From: Doris montereyensis
Lineage: Eukaryota; Mollusca; Gastropoda; Nudibranchia; Dorididae
Reading direction: 5' to 3'
Length of the DNA: 64,000 nucleotides
Assembly: GCA_037039925.1 (NCBI GenBank)
Contig: JAXRKP010000398.1
Location: 106,001-170,000 of the forward strand
The first letter of the stretch is position 1. Each line of letters opens with the position of its first letter. Positions 51,376-63,442 of this stretch are shown here, in pieces. The notes under the pieces are model-generated. The model ran no database searches and had not been told where the DNA came from. It saw nothing but the letters and a program-made list of their open reading frames with translations. The position numbers were made by a program, and so were the translations under genes.

Positions 51376-51669
51376 ATGTATCTCTCTATGTATGCCTCTA
51401 AATTATCACATATTTATGGCATACGCGGGGTTAACTGGCTATGAAAGAGAAGTGAACGTAGTAGTTAGTAAATAACTAACTATTGATCAATCGACTCAGT
51501 GCTGTTATGTCATTTTTACTACATATTATTATTATTATTATTATTACCAAGGAGCGAGATGAGGTATCATCACGTGGTGAAATTAGTTTCTGCTGCATGA
51601 TCTAGTATGTATGTTCACATTACAAACTTCACAAACACACACACACACACAGACACTCACACACACACG

Positions 51670-51705
<36 letters not shown>

Positions 51706-51785
51706 TATATGCTAAAAATCACAGACCCAAAGATTTAGCATGTACGCAGTTGATTTCTCCTAGCTCTGAATGTTTTATAAAATAG
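51371..51785. other. Intergenic DNA with (ATT)n and (CA)n
   Basis: ATT run at 51525-51546; (CA)n at 51633-51703. No gene. Confidence 0.6.
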
Positions 51786-51837
51786 TCTATTTAGTCTCTT
51801 TCTCTGGTTGCCTGTCTGTCTGACTCTGCCTCTGTCT

Positions 51838-52045
<208 letters not shown>

Positions 52046-52307
52046 TCTTTATTTTCTCTACATCTATACCTCACTTCCTCTCGTGTAAACTGAAACACAT
52101 CAGGCTCACTCATTATGTCACATTAAACACTAAACCATCGTTCTCTAATCGACATGACGTCATCATTCTTGGCCCAATAACCTTTCAATACCAGACTGGT
52201 TGACTATAAACTATCATCGACATGTTGGATGTCCGAATCGCAACGAGGCCAGCCGAGCTCTGGAATCCTTCGACCCTATGCTTTGGGAAATTAATGGTTA
52301 GTGTAGC

Positions 52308-52316
52308 AACAGTGGC

Positions 52317-52354
<38 letters not shown>

Positions 52355-52453
52355 CAGCAGTAGCAGCAGTAGCAGCAGCAGTAGTAGCAGTAGTAGTAGT
52401 AGCAGTGGTAGTAGTAGTAGTAGTAGCAGTAGCAGTAGTAGTAGTGATAGTGA

Positions 52454-52491
<38 letters not shown>

Positions 52492-52926
52492 CATGAAGGA
52501 GTGGTAGTACTAATAGTAGTAGTAGCAGTAGTAGTAGTAATGGTAGTGTTAGTAGTCGTAGTAGTCGTAGTAGTAGTAGTAGTAGTAGTAGTAGCAGCAG
52601 TAGTAGTAGCAGTAGCAGTAGTACTAGTAGTAGTAGCAGTAGTAGTAGCAGCAGCAGCAGTAGTAGTAGTAGGAGTGGTGGTAGCAGCAATAGTAGCAGT
52701 AGTAGTAGCAGCAGTAGCAGTAGTAGCAGCAGCAGTGGTGGTGGTGATGAGTGGTGGTAGTAGTAGCAGCAGCAGCAGTAGCAGTAGTAGCAGCAGCAGC
52801 AGCTAGCAGCAGCAGCAGTAGGAGCAGTAGTAGTAGTAGCGTAGTAGTGGTAGCAGTAGTAGTAGTGGCAGCAGTAGTAGTAGTAGCAGCAGCAGCAACA
52901 GCAGTAGTAGCAGCAGTACTAGCAGT

Positions 52927-52970
<44 letters not shown>

Positions 52971-52977
52971 CAGGAGC

Positions 52978-53021
<44 letters not shown>

Positions 53022-53172
53022 CAGCAGCAGCAGTGGTAGTAGTAGTAGCAGCAGCAGCAGTAGCAGTAGTAGTAGCAGCAGCAGCAGTAGCAGTAGTAGT
53101 AGCAGTAGCAGCAGTAGCGGTAGCAGCAGTAGTAGCAGTAGTCGTAGTAGTAGTACTAGTACTACTAGCAGC

Positions 53173-53216
<44 letters not shown>

Positions 53217-53273
53217 CAGGAGGAGAGGAGTATTAGTAGTAGTAGTGGTAGTAGTGGTAGCAGTAATTAATGA
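52308..53273. repeat. (GTA/GCA)n triplet field, ~960 bp
   Basis: Interspersed GTA, GCA, GTG and GGT triplets kept in one phase over most of the length. GCA-rich core is at 52880-53040 and GTA-rich flanks lie at both ends. Phase breaks occur near 52745 and 52800. The Val/Ala open frames are compositional. Confidence 0.97.
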
Positions 53274-53600
53274 GAAAACCCAATGCGTCATCGCAAGGCA
53301 AACCGTTCGCTTAGAATTGTTTACAGTCGTGTCCAAGATGAAAGATTACACTCGTAAGTGACCTATTTTGACCTGAAGGACTGTGGTGGATTAATCTCTT
53401 TTTTTTTTTTTTTTGGTATGATCTGTAACTACAATGATTGGCGGTTATTTTCATACCAAAACATGATATATTATTTCGCTTAACCTACTTTCATTAGACA
53501 CAGTTCTAAATGTCTATTATCCCAAGGCTGAGCCTCCATATGACCGTATATAGTGAGGTGGTTTAATCCCAAGATGATCTTACAAAATATAAAAAGTGCT
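53274..53600. other. Intergenic DNA, nothing recognised
   Basis: Contains a T15 run at 53400-53414. Confidence 0.5.
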
Positions 53601-53604
53601 TGAA

Positions 53605-54048
53605 GGACAAAAAACAAGAACTCACATATAAATGTAACTCCCGCAACTCCCGCTCATACTAAATGATTATGTCCAGTGTGCACTATAACGTGTGAAGTAC
53701 ATAAACATATAAATGTAACTCCCGCTCATACTAAATGATTATATCCGGTGTGCACTATAACATGGGAAGTACATAAACATATAAATGTAACTCCTGCTCA
53801 TACTAAATGATTATCTCCGAAGTGAAGTACATACACATATAAGTTTAACTTCCCCTCATACTAAATGATTATCTCTGTGTGCACTATAACATGGGAAGTA
53901 CACACACACATATAGTGTAACTCCCGCTCATACTAAATGATTATCTCTGGTGTGCACTATAACATGGGAAGTACACACACACACACAAACACATAAGTGT
54001 AACTCCCCTCATACTAAATGATTATCTCTGGTGTGCACTATAACATGG

Positions 54049-54086
<38 letters not shown>

Positions 54087-55180
54087 GTGTAACATACTAA
54101 ATGATTATATCCTGTGTGTGTAACTACACACACACACATATAGTGTAACCCGCTCATAGTAAATGATTATCTCCGGTGTGCACTATAACATGGGAAGTAC
54201 ACACACACACACATATAGTGTAACTCCCGCTCATACTAAATGATTATCTCCGGTGTGCACTATAACATGGGAAGTACATACACATATAATGTAAGTGTAA
54301 CGGTGTGCACTATAACTGCTCAGTGTAACTCCCGCTCATAGTAAATGATTATATCCGGTGTGCACTATAACATGGAAAGTACACACACACACATATAGTG
54401 TAACTCCCGCTCATACTAAATGATTATCTCCGGTGTGCACTATAACGTGTGAACTACATAAATATATAAATGTAACTCTCGCTCATAGTAAATGGTTATA
54501 TCCGGTGTGCACTATAACATGGGAAGTACACACACACACACACACACATATAGTGTAACTCTCGCTCATACTAATAAATGATTATCTCTGGTGTGCACTA
54601 TAACATGGAAAGTACACACACACACACACACACATAGTGTAACTGCTCATACTAAATGATTATATCCGGTGTGCACTATAACGTGTGAACTACATAAATA
54701 TATAAATGTAACTCTCGCTCATAGTAAATGGTTATATCCGGTGTGCACTATAACATGGGAAGTACACACATATAGTGTAACTCCCGCTCATACTAAATGA
54801 TTATCTCCGGTGTGCACCATAACGTGTGAACTACATAAACATATAAGTGTAACTCTCGCTCATAGTAAATGGTTATATCGGTGTGGTGTGCACCATAACT
54901 AAATGATTATCTCTGTGTGCACCATAACGTGTGAACGACATAAACATATAAGTGTAACTCTCGCTCATACTAAATGATTATCTCCGGTGTGCACTATAAC
55001 ATGTAGTGCAACTATAACATAGGAAGTACACACACATATAGTGCAACTCCCGCTCATACTAAATGATTATCTCCGGTGTGCACTATAACATGGGAAGTAC
55101 ACACACATATAGTGTAACTCCCGCTCATACTAAATGATTATATCCGGTGTGCACTATAATGTGTAAAGTACACACACATA
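53605..55180. repeat. ~73-bp satellite with variable CA spacers, ~21 units
   Basis: Unit TGTAACTCCCGCTCATACTA, AATGATTATCTCCGGTGTGC, ACTATAACATGGGAAGTACA, then (CA)3-15 and TATAG. Units alternate ATAACATGGGAAG and ATAACGTGTGAAC forms. Spacer length varies from almost none to about 30 bp. Confidence 0.95.
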
Positions 55181-55585
55181 CGCGTTGCATTTCTTTGCGA
55201 GACTAAATCGAAATTTTCGATAACATAATCGTCGCTTACTTCATCAAATGTTTGGTTTCAAAATGTCAGGTTTACATCTCACGAGAATTTCACTCGGGGA
55301 GGTCGATTTAAGATTTATATTACAGGAAGTTCTACCTCTGTGAGACATCATTTTTTCATTATACGAGCAGTCAAATTATGGAATAATTTACTCTTCAAAA
55401 AAAAATAAATGCAAACAGTATTAATTCTTATCATTGATATGGAGCTCTATAATTTAAAATATTTTGTATGATGAAAGAATGTGCATTGTTCTTATTGATT
55501 ACTATTATGTTCAATCATTTTTAAAACTCCATGATTATTTTGAGATGTATGGGGCATCTAAAGGTCAAATGCATATATATAGGTC
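55181..55585. other. Intergenic DNA, nothing recognised
   Basis: AT-rich without recognised motif. Confidence 0.5.
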
Positions 55586-55587
55586 AA

Positions 55588-55588
55588 A

Positions 55589-55663
<75 letters not shown>
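55588..55663. repeat. (TA)n microsatellite
   Basis: Thirty-eight TA dinucleotides, next to a GGTCAAATG duplication (55562 and 55581). Confidence 0.97.
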
Positions 55664-55664
<1 letters not shown>

Positions 55665-56165
55665 CTTTGAAAAAGATATGATTAAGAATCATGGAATCAG
55701 ATGACATAAGCATATATATTATTGACAAATTAAGTCCTACGCCACGCCCACGAAACCGTTAAACATGAGTGTGACTTTTCGGGTTTTGTTGTTGACATGA
55801 CTGTGTTATATTGTCCCAACGACACAATGGAGTTATAACCACAAGTCGGACTTAAAGATCGTCTATTTGCGTGGATAATTCTGCTCTTGCACGACACGTA
55901 TTCCTAAAAGTAAAACATAATGCGGCTACAGTAGGCTACGACCTTTCGCATATTATATGGCCCATTCGTGTGGAACACTCACTCTCCCACAGAGTCTTAG
56001 TAGAGAGTCAAAGTCACTGGCAATTTTAAGAAGAAGAAAAAAACAACTACCCATCAAGGCATATCTTTTTAACTAGCTTATAAAACCTTATTTTCGGAAA
56101 GGAAAAAATTATATGATTTTATTAATTAGCGCTGTATTCATCCTGTGTGTCTAGAAGTGTGTGTA
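55664..56165. other. Intergenic DNA, nothing recognised
   Basis: AT-rich; no conserved coding motif. Confidence 0.5.
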
Positions 56166-56367
56166 TGTGAACGAGTGAGTGAGTGAGTAAATGTGTGTGT
56201 GTATGTGTGTGTGTGTGTGTGTGTTTGTGGAATATGAATTCGTGACAGCTTTTGGTTTTAAATGCCTTTTTTTCTTCTTCTATGCGTTGTGGTTTTTCTT
56301 GTCATAAATTGCACACAGTTTTATGTTTCATTCGTGTAGCTTGGTGCGTGTACGTCATGCTGTGTAT

Positions 56368-56408
<41 letters not shown>
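56166..56408. repeat. GT-rich microsatellites flanking unique sequence
   Basis: (GAGT) and (GT) runs at 56173-56224, then pure (GT)n at 56370-56405. Confidence 0.92.
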
Positions 56409-56409
<1 letters not shown>

Positions 56410-56424
56410 TTTTTCTTTTCTTTG

Positions 56425-56495
56425 ATACTGTATTGCGCCTCTAGAACCTTACCCTTGTAGGGACGAGTGCTCAATAGAAATGTACATTATTATTA

Positions 56496-56531
<36 letters not shown>

Positions 56532-56575
56532 TATTATTATTATCATCATCATCATCATCATCATTAAATTGTTAA
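56425..56575 (+). mobile_element. CR1/L2-type LINE 3' tail with (ATT)n(ATC)n
   Basis: TACTGTATTGCGCCTCTAGA, GGGACGAGTGCTCAATAGAA, ATGTACATTATTATT: the expected ...GCGCT-x-ATA-AATGT-ATTATT ending, followed by ATT and ATC microsatellite. Confidence 0.55.
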
Positions 56576-56579
56576 ATTC

Positions 56580-56930
56580 ATTCGAAATGAAATGCTACAG
56601 AAGAATCCTTGAGAGTTTCATAGACTGAACACAGAAACAACACACCCATATGAGAAGAGTTGCAGGTAAACGATGAATGGCTGGAACGGTCTGTCAGAGC
56701 TCAAAAGTTGAAGAAACACCTGTGGCCACATCAAACGACATGAAGGTTCATGAAGGATGGTTTTGGAGGGCAAAATGAGTGGGAAAAGAAACAGAGGGAA
56801 GCCACGCAGAAGATGTGAGAAAGATTTATAGAGGAAGCTTTTTTTTAGCGGGGGTGGGGGGAGGCGGTGAGGGGGGAAGCAGTAATAAAGGATTGAAGAA
56901 TGGCACAGGATAGAGAGACATTCAGATGTG
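56580..56930 (+). mobile_element. Decayed non-LTR retrotransposon C-terminal fragment
   Basis: One frame gives KCYRRILESFID; a second, later frame gives MVLEGKMSGKRNRGKPRRRC. These are the usual end of ORF2 in this type of element (R-C-Y-R-R-I-L, then GK-x-x-RG-x-PRR). Stops and shifts separate them. It differs from 40863-42935 in sequence, so it is another family. Confidence 0.7.
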
Positions 56931-56967
56931 CTGTCAGGGAAGCAACATCCTATGGGATATATGTTTA

Positions 56968-57003
<36 letters not shown>

Positions 57004-57030
57004 GTGATGATAATGATGATGATGATGATG
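56968..57030. repeat. (GAT)n microsatellite
   Basis: About 20 triplets with GGTGAT and AAT interruptions. Confidence 0.95.
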
Positions 57031-57325
57031 AATCATCGTATTTACAATCGCCAATTGTCCTGTCTCAGAAACAAACAAACAATCAAACAACAAACAAACA
57101 AACAAACAAAATCTAACCGAATTCGGTCGCAGATTGTCACAATTAATTTCCCAACATGGCATTTTGTCCAAAACTTCAGATTCTCTTTTCCAGCCTGATA
57201 ACTTGGAAAGCCTTTTTCTTTTCGTTTTTGTTGTTCTTTTTGTTTACTCTTCCTCTTTCCAGCTGGGAACTTTATTAAGAGCTTTTTAGGGGTGTTAACA
57301 AAAACAACAACTCTTCCTTAAGAAG

Positions 57326-57676
57326 ATGGGACTTGGTAGTCAAGTGACAAAGTGTCGGCCTTCAACCAAAAAGAAGTCGGTTCGAGCCCCGCCAACAGTT
57401 GAAAATCTTTCTCGACTTTCATCGAGCAAAAGTTCACCCTCCCCGCCCCCGCCCCCACTCCTTGTCCAGGTAGGTGGATCGACACCTAGTTCCGTCGGAG
57501 ACGGACGATAAAAAGGAGATTCCGTTAGCAGATCACAGTACTGTGTGCACGTTAAAGATCCCTTGCCTGTGTTTACAGGGCAGTCCGGGCAACATTTAAA
57601 AAATCCTACCACAAAACCTGTTATCACCTTAGTTGTGGATGTGGGTAAATCAAATTAAATCAAATCAAATCAAAGC
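57326..57676 (+). mobile_element. SINE2, full-length plus copy
   Basis: Head GATGGGACTTGGTAGTCAAG with B-box GGTTCGAGCCCCGCC. Then TTTCTCGACTTTCATCGAGC, a C-rich run, GTCCAGGTAGGTGGATCGAC, ACCTAGTTCCGTCGGAGACG, GTGTGCACGTTAAAGATCCC, ATCACCTTAGTTGTGGATGT and (AAATC)n at 57644-57675. This is the best reference copy for the family in the window. Confidence 0.92.
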
Positions 57677-57699
57677 TTCCTCAAAAAGGGTGTATGTGC

Positions 57700-58599
57700 A
57701 GTTAGGACAATATCGTTCTGAGCCTACGAAATGTGATTGATAGGTAGAATTTTTGAATGTAGGTTCCTTTAACGAACGCATCGATGTCTAGGGTCATAAT
57801 GCCACGCATGGTGACATTACGATGATAATATATGATGCGTTTGCGGTCGGCGATTAGATAAGAGCCAGTCAGCTGTTGAAAGGACCTTTGACCCCGCGAA
57901 TTAGAGGTTAACCGCGTGTTGTAAGGTAACGAAACTATGCAGCTCTATGGGCCGCCGTAATGCCCTTTAAGTTAAAGGAACGTTACCGCTTTTTAGCACC
58001 AATGGGTAGGCCAGAGTGATTACAGTACCACGCAATGCTAGTGTAATTACAGTACCATGCAATGCGAGAGTAATTACAGTACCATGTAATAAGAATATGA
58101 TTAGACCTCGTATGTCTGGAGTCGCCGAAGCTTGCTGCACGCACCGCACGTCATGATGATTCTTTAATGAACGGGCAGCCGCGCAATTGATCGCTTTTCC
58201 TCGCGGCGTGTTCTCCTCGTGGCACGCATCGTGATTGCGACTTTGTGTATTCTTTTCGAGGAGTGTGTCGAGAGCCTTGTAATACGTGTGAGATCAGTCT
58301 CGCTGGTACAGAGTACTAGATCTAGTACTAGAGCAAAAAAAAATGGTTGTACGTGTATCTTCAGATTGGATGAAAATTTGTTACTAATGTTGAAAGCAGA
58401 ATCATTGTTGATATTCCCACTAATTAAAGATAAAAAAAGATTACCCCTTTTGGCTGTTAATGTTTAAACCATGCCGTAACAATGAAAATTGAGAGCTTTG
58501 AAAACATAACTTTGAAGCCACTTTTCTCAAAACTTTTTAATTTGGAGATACGTTTGTACAACGTTGTTATTGACTGAGTCTCGCTCCAATTAGACTCGA

Positions 58600-58600
<1 letters not shown>
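57700..58600. other. Intergenic DNA with a SINE1 end and a 32-bp repeat
   Basis: SINE1 3' end at 57930-57978 (CTCTATGGGCCGCCGTAATG, CCCTTTAAGTTAAAGGAACG). Three ~32-bp units of TAATTACAGTACCATGCAAT at 58015-58090. No gene is recognised. Confidence 0.6.
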
Positions 58601-59097
<497 letters not shown>

Positions 59098-59255
59098 GTT
59101 AGCGGGTGGTTGGCAGGAGCTGCTGGTAGGATCTGCTTCTTCCCTTCCCTTCCCTTCTTTCACTTATACTATTTCTTCTTGCTGTTTCCTCTGTGTTCAT
59201 CCTGAGATCGCCACAATGGTGGTCGGGGGTAAAAATTCAACGAAACAAACACACA
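59098..59255 (+). repeat. PYR element, plus copy
   Basis: AGCGGGTGGTTGGCAGGAGC, TGCTGGTAGGATCTGCTTCT, TTCACTTATACTATTTCTTC, CCTGAGATCGCCACAATGGT and GGTAAAAATTCAACGAAACA. Confidence 0.78.
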
Positions 59256-59404
59256 AACAACAAACAAACACTCTCGAGCAATGCAATTCCTCTTCTTCTT
59301 TTTTATTATATAGCTTTTCAGGGGAATTTAGAGGAAGGAGTCAGATGAAAGATACGTGACTGTGCTTAAAGAATGTAAAAGGACCTACCTACCATCAGTA
59401 GCCC

Positions 59405-60750
59405 ATCAACCACCCACACTCTCAACACCACCACACACAACTCTCAACACCATCAGACACAACTCTCAACACCATCAGACACAACTCTCAACACCATCAG
59501 ACACAACTCTCAACACCATCACCCACATCTCTCAACACCATCAGACACAACTCTCAACACCATCAGACACAACTCTCAACACCATCAGACACAACTCTCA
59601 ACACCATCAGACACAACTCTCAACACCATCAGACACAACTCTCAACACCATCAGACACAACTCTCAACACCACCACACACACCATCAGACACTCTCAACA
59701 CCATCAGACACAACTCTCAACACCACCACACACAACTCTCAACACCATCAGACACAACTCTCAACACCACCACACACAACTCTCAACACCACCACACATC
59801 AACACCACACACACCTCTCAACACCATCACCATCAGGACACATCTCTCAACACCATCAGACACAACTCTCAACACCATCAGACACACCCACACCTCTCAA
59901 CACCATCAGACACAACTCTCAACACCATCAACATCTCTCAACACCATCACCCACATCTCTCAACACCACCATCAACTCAACACCATCACCCACATCAACA
60001 CCATCACCCACACCTCTCAAACACCATCACCCACATCTCTCAACACACACCACACACCACCCACATCTCTCAACACCACCCACACATCTCTCAACACCAT
60101 CACCACACCTCTCAACACCATCACCCACACCTCTCAACACCATCACCCACACCTCTCAACACCACCCACACCTCTCAACACCACCACCCACACCTCTCAA
60201 CACCACCCACACCCTCAACACCATCACCCACATCTCTCAACACCATCACCCCACACTTCAAACCACCCACACCTCTCAACACCACCCACACTCTCAACAC
60301 CACCACCCACATCTCTCAACACCATCACCCACTCTTAACACCACACTCCTCAACACCACCCACACTTCAACACCACCACCCACACCTCTCAACACCAACA
60401 CCTCTCAACACCATCACCCACACCTTCAACACCACCACACTTCAACACCACCAACACCTCTCAACACCACCCACACCTCTCAACACCATCACCCACATCC
60501 TCAACACCACCACCCACATCTCTCAACACCACCACCCACATCTTCAACACCATCACGACACCTCTTCAACACCACACCCACACTCTCAACACCATCACCC
60601 ACTTCAACACCATCACCCACACCTACTCAACACCATCACCCACATCTCTCAACACCACACCCACACTCAACACCACACCCACATCTCTTCAACACCACCC
60701 ACACGCCTAACACAACCACCCACACCTCTCAACCACCACCACCCACACTC
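59405..60750. repeat. 22-bp minisatellite, CA/CT-rich
   Basis: Units AACACCATCAGACACAACTC TC at 59440-59800, then AACACCATCACCCACACCTC TC and shortened forms to 60750. Almost no G on plus. A 465-codon open frame (Thr, His, Ser, Asn, Pro) is an artefact. Confidence 0.95.
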
Positions 60751-62215
60751 TAACACCACCACTTAACACTCTCAACACCATCACCACACTTCAACACCAC
60801 CACCCACACCTCTCAACACCCACCCACCACTCTAACAACACACTTAACACCACACCTCTCAACACCACCCACCACACCTAACACCACCACCCACACCTCT
60901 TAACACCACCCACCACACTTAACACCACCACACACACTTAACACCACACACCACACTTTAACACCATACTTAACACCACACTTAACACCACACACCACAC
61001 TTAACACCACACACCACACTTAACACCACACTCTCAAACACCACACTTAACACCACACTTAACACCACACTTAACACCACTTAACACCACACTTAACACC
61101 ACACACCACACTTAACACCACACACCACACTTAACACCACACACCTTAACACCACCACTTAACACCCTTCAACACCACACTTAACACCACCACTTAACAC
61201 CACACTTAACACACCACACACTTAACACCACCACCACACCACACTTAACACCACACACCACACTTAACACCACACCACACTTAACACCACACTTAACACC
61301 ACACTTAACACCACACACCACACTTAACACCACATACCACACCACACCACACACCACACTTAACACCACACTTAACACCACACACCACACTTAACACCAC
61401 ACACGACACACTTAACACCACCACCACACTCAACACCACACACCACACTTAACACCACCACACACTTAACACCACACACCACATTTAACACCACACACCA
61501 CACTTAACACCACACACCTTAACACCACATACCACACTTAACACCACACACTTAACACCAACACCACACACACCACCACCTTAACACCACTTAACACCAC
61601 ACACCACACTCAACACCACCCACCACATTTAACACCACCACCACACCTCTTAACACCACCCACCACGCCTAACACCACCACACCTCTCAACACCACACAC
61701 CACGCCTAACACCACCACCACACCTCTCAACACCACCCACCACGCCTAACACCACCACCACACCTCTCAACACCACCACCACGCCTAACACCACCACCAC
61801 ACCCACCACCACCACACCTCTCAACACCACCCACCACGCCTAACACCACCACCACACCGCCTCAACACCACCACCACGCCTAACACCACCACCACACCTC
61901 TCAACACCACACACCACGCCTAACACCACCACCACACCTCTCAACACCACCCACCACGCCTAACACCATCACCACACTCTCAACACCACCCACCACGCCC
62001 AACACCATCACCACACCTAACACCACCACCACCACACGTTCCGAGTAACACGTGCCACCACGCCCACCACCACCACACCTCTCAACACCACACACCACGC
62101 CTAACACCACCACCACACCTGATCAACACCACCCACCATAACACCAAAATACCATCACCACACCTAACACCACTACCACGCCTAACACCACCACCACCCT
62201 AACACCACCAACCAC
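60751..62215. repeat. Related CA-rich minisatellite, 19-bp and ~40-bp forms
   Basis: CTTAACACCACACACCACA units dominate 60900-61560. Then AACACCACCACCACACCTCT CAACACCACCCACCACGCCT units run to 62215. It is continuous with the 22-bp block and shares AACACCA. A short unrelated motif, CACGTTCC, occurs at 62035 and near the end. Confidence 0.93.
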
Positions 62216-62349
62216 ACGTTCCAGTATGCCAGTAGCCCCAACAACGTCTACTCGCCATCATGATCATAAAAAAAAGACCTCAATAACACCGTTACGAAAA
62301 AAGAATAAATAGAAATTTAAAACAAAGAGATATCAGATGACAACATGTT

Positions 62350-62500
62350 GGTGGGCGGCTGACGGGCGCTACTGATAGGCCTTACTTCCTTCCTTCCTTC
62401 CACTCTTCCACCTATCTTTTATCTTGCCAGTTTCCTCCTTAATTCACCCTGAGATCACCGCATAATGTGGTGGACGGGGAACATTTCCATCAATTTGTCG
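62350..62500 (+). repeat. PYR element, plus copy
   Basis: GTGGGCGGCTGACGGGCGCT, ACTGATAGGCCTTACTTCCT, CTATCTTTTATCTTGCCAGT, TTAATTCACCCTGAGATCAC and GTGGTGGACGGGG. Confidence 0.78.
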
Positions 62501-62559
62501 TTTGTCACAGATGTCAACATATTAATACACATGGTACTAATGATAGCAGGTAGGTTTGT

Positions 62560-62872
62560 GTGATTTGTTTGATTTGATTTGATTTACCAACATCCACAAC
62601 TAAGGTGATCTCCGAGTTTTGGTAGGATTTTAATTTTTTCCCAAACTGCCCTGTAAACGGCCAAGGGATCTTTAACGTGCCCAGAGCGTTGTGATCTGCA
62701 CACGGGACCTCCTTTTATCGTCCGTCTCCTGTGGGACTAGGTGTCGATCCACCTACCTGGACCAGGAGGGTAGAATTTGCCTCGAAGAAAACTCGAGAAA
62801 ATGTTTCAACCCCACTACCTTTTGGTTGAGAGGCCGACCCCTTGCCTCTGGACTACCGAGTCCCAGTGGTAG
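62560..62872 (-). mobile_element. SINE2, full-length minus copy
   Basis: Tail TTTGATTTGATTTGATTTAC, CATCCACAACTAAGGTGATC, GCCCTGTAAACGGCCAAGGG, TGTCGATCCACCTACCTGGA, CTACCTTTTGGTTGAGAGGC, and head CTTGCCTCTGGACTACCGAG. Confidence 0.92.
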
Positions 62873-63162
62873 GAAGGTCCTTTTACCTTCTTTAAACACG
62901 TTAACGTGTCTTTCATCTGACTCCTTCCTCTAAATTCTCCCTGAAAAGCTGAGGGTTTTTTTTAAAGAAAGAAGAAGAGGAAGTACATGTACATGTATAA
63001 TGTACAGAATAAACAAAACATACGTGAAAAAAACCCAAACACACGAACGAACAAACAAACGTATCCTTGAAATAGAACCTTGGAAGCAGGGCCCAAGATG
63101 TGCTTATCTCTGGCCGTATACATGAAGTTTACGAAAACCAGCCTGTTTTACATTGGCATAGG

Positions 63163-63442
63163 GGGGAATCGGTAGTCCAGAGGCAAGATGTCGGCCTCGC
63201 AACCCAACAGTTGTGGGTTCAATCCCCGCCGACGGTTGAAAAATCTGGTCCCATCGGAGACGGACGATAAAAAAGAGGTCCCGTGTGCAGATCACAACAC
63301 TCTGTGCACGTTAAAGATGCCTTGGCTGTTTACAAGGCAGTCCTGGCAAAATGAAAAATCCTATCATAAAGACCCCGAGATCACCTTAGTTGTGGATGTG
63401 GATAAAATCAAATCAAATCAAATTTAAAAAAAAAAAAAAAAA
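63163..63442 (+). mobile_element. SINE2, plus copy with internal deletion
   Basis: Head GGGGAATCGGTAGTCCAGAG with GGGTTCAATCCCCGCC. The AGGTGGATCGACACCTAG block is deleted (GGTTGAAAAATCTGGTCCCA). It continues GTGTGCAGATCACAACACTC and ACCTTAGTTGTGGATGTGG and ends (AAATC)n plus A18. Confidence 0.9.

Noticed and set aside
59356..60753. 465-codon Thr/His/Ser/Pro-rich open frame
   Set aside because: The CA/CT minisatellite lacks G on plus, so stop codons are rare. Frame shifts between units change the reading freely, which shows no protein constraint.
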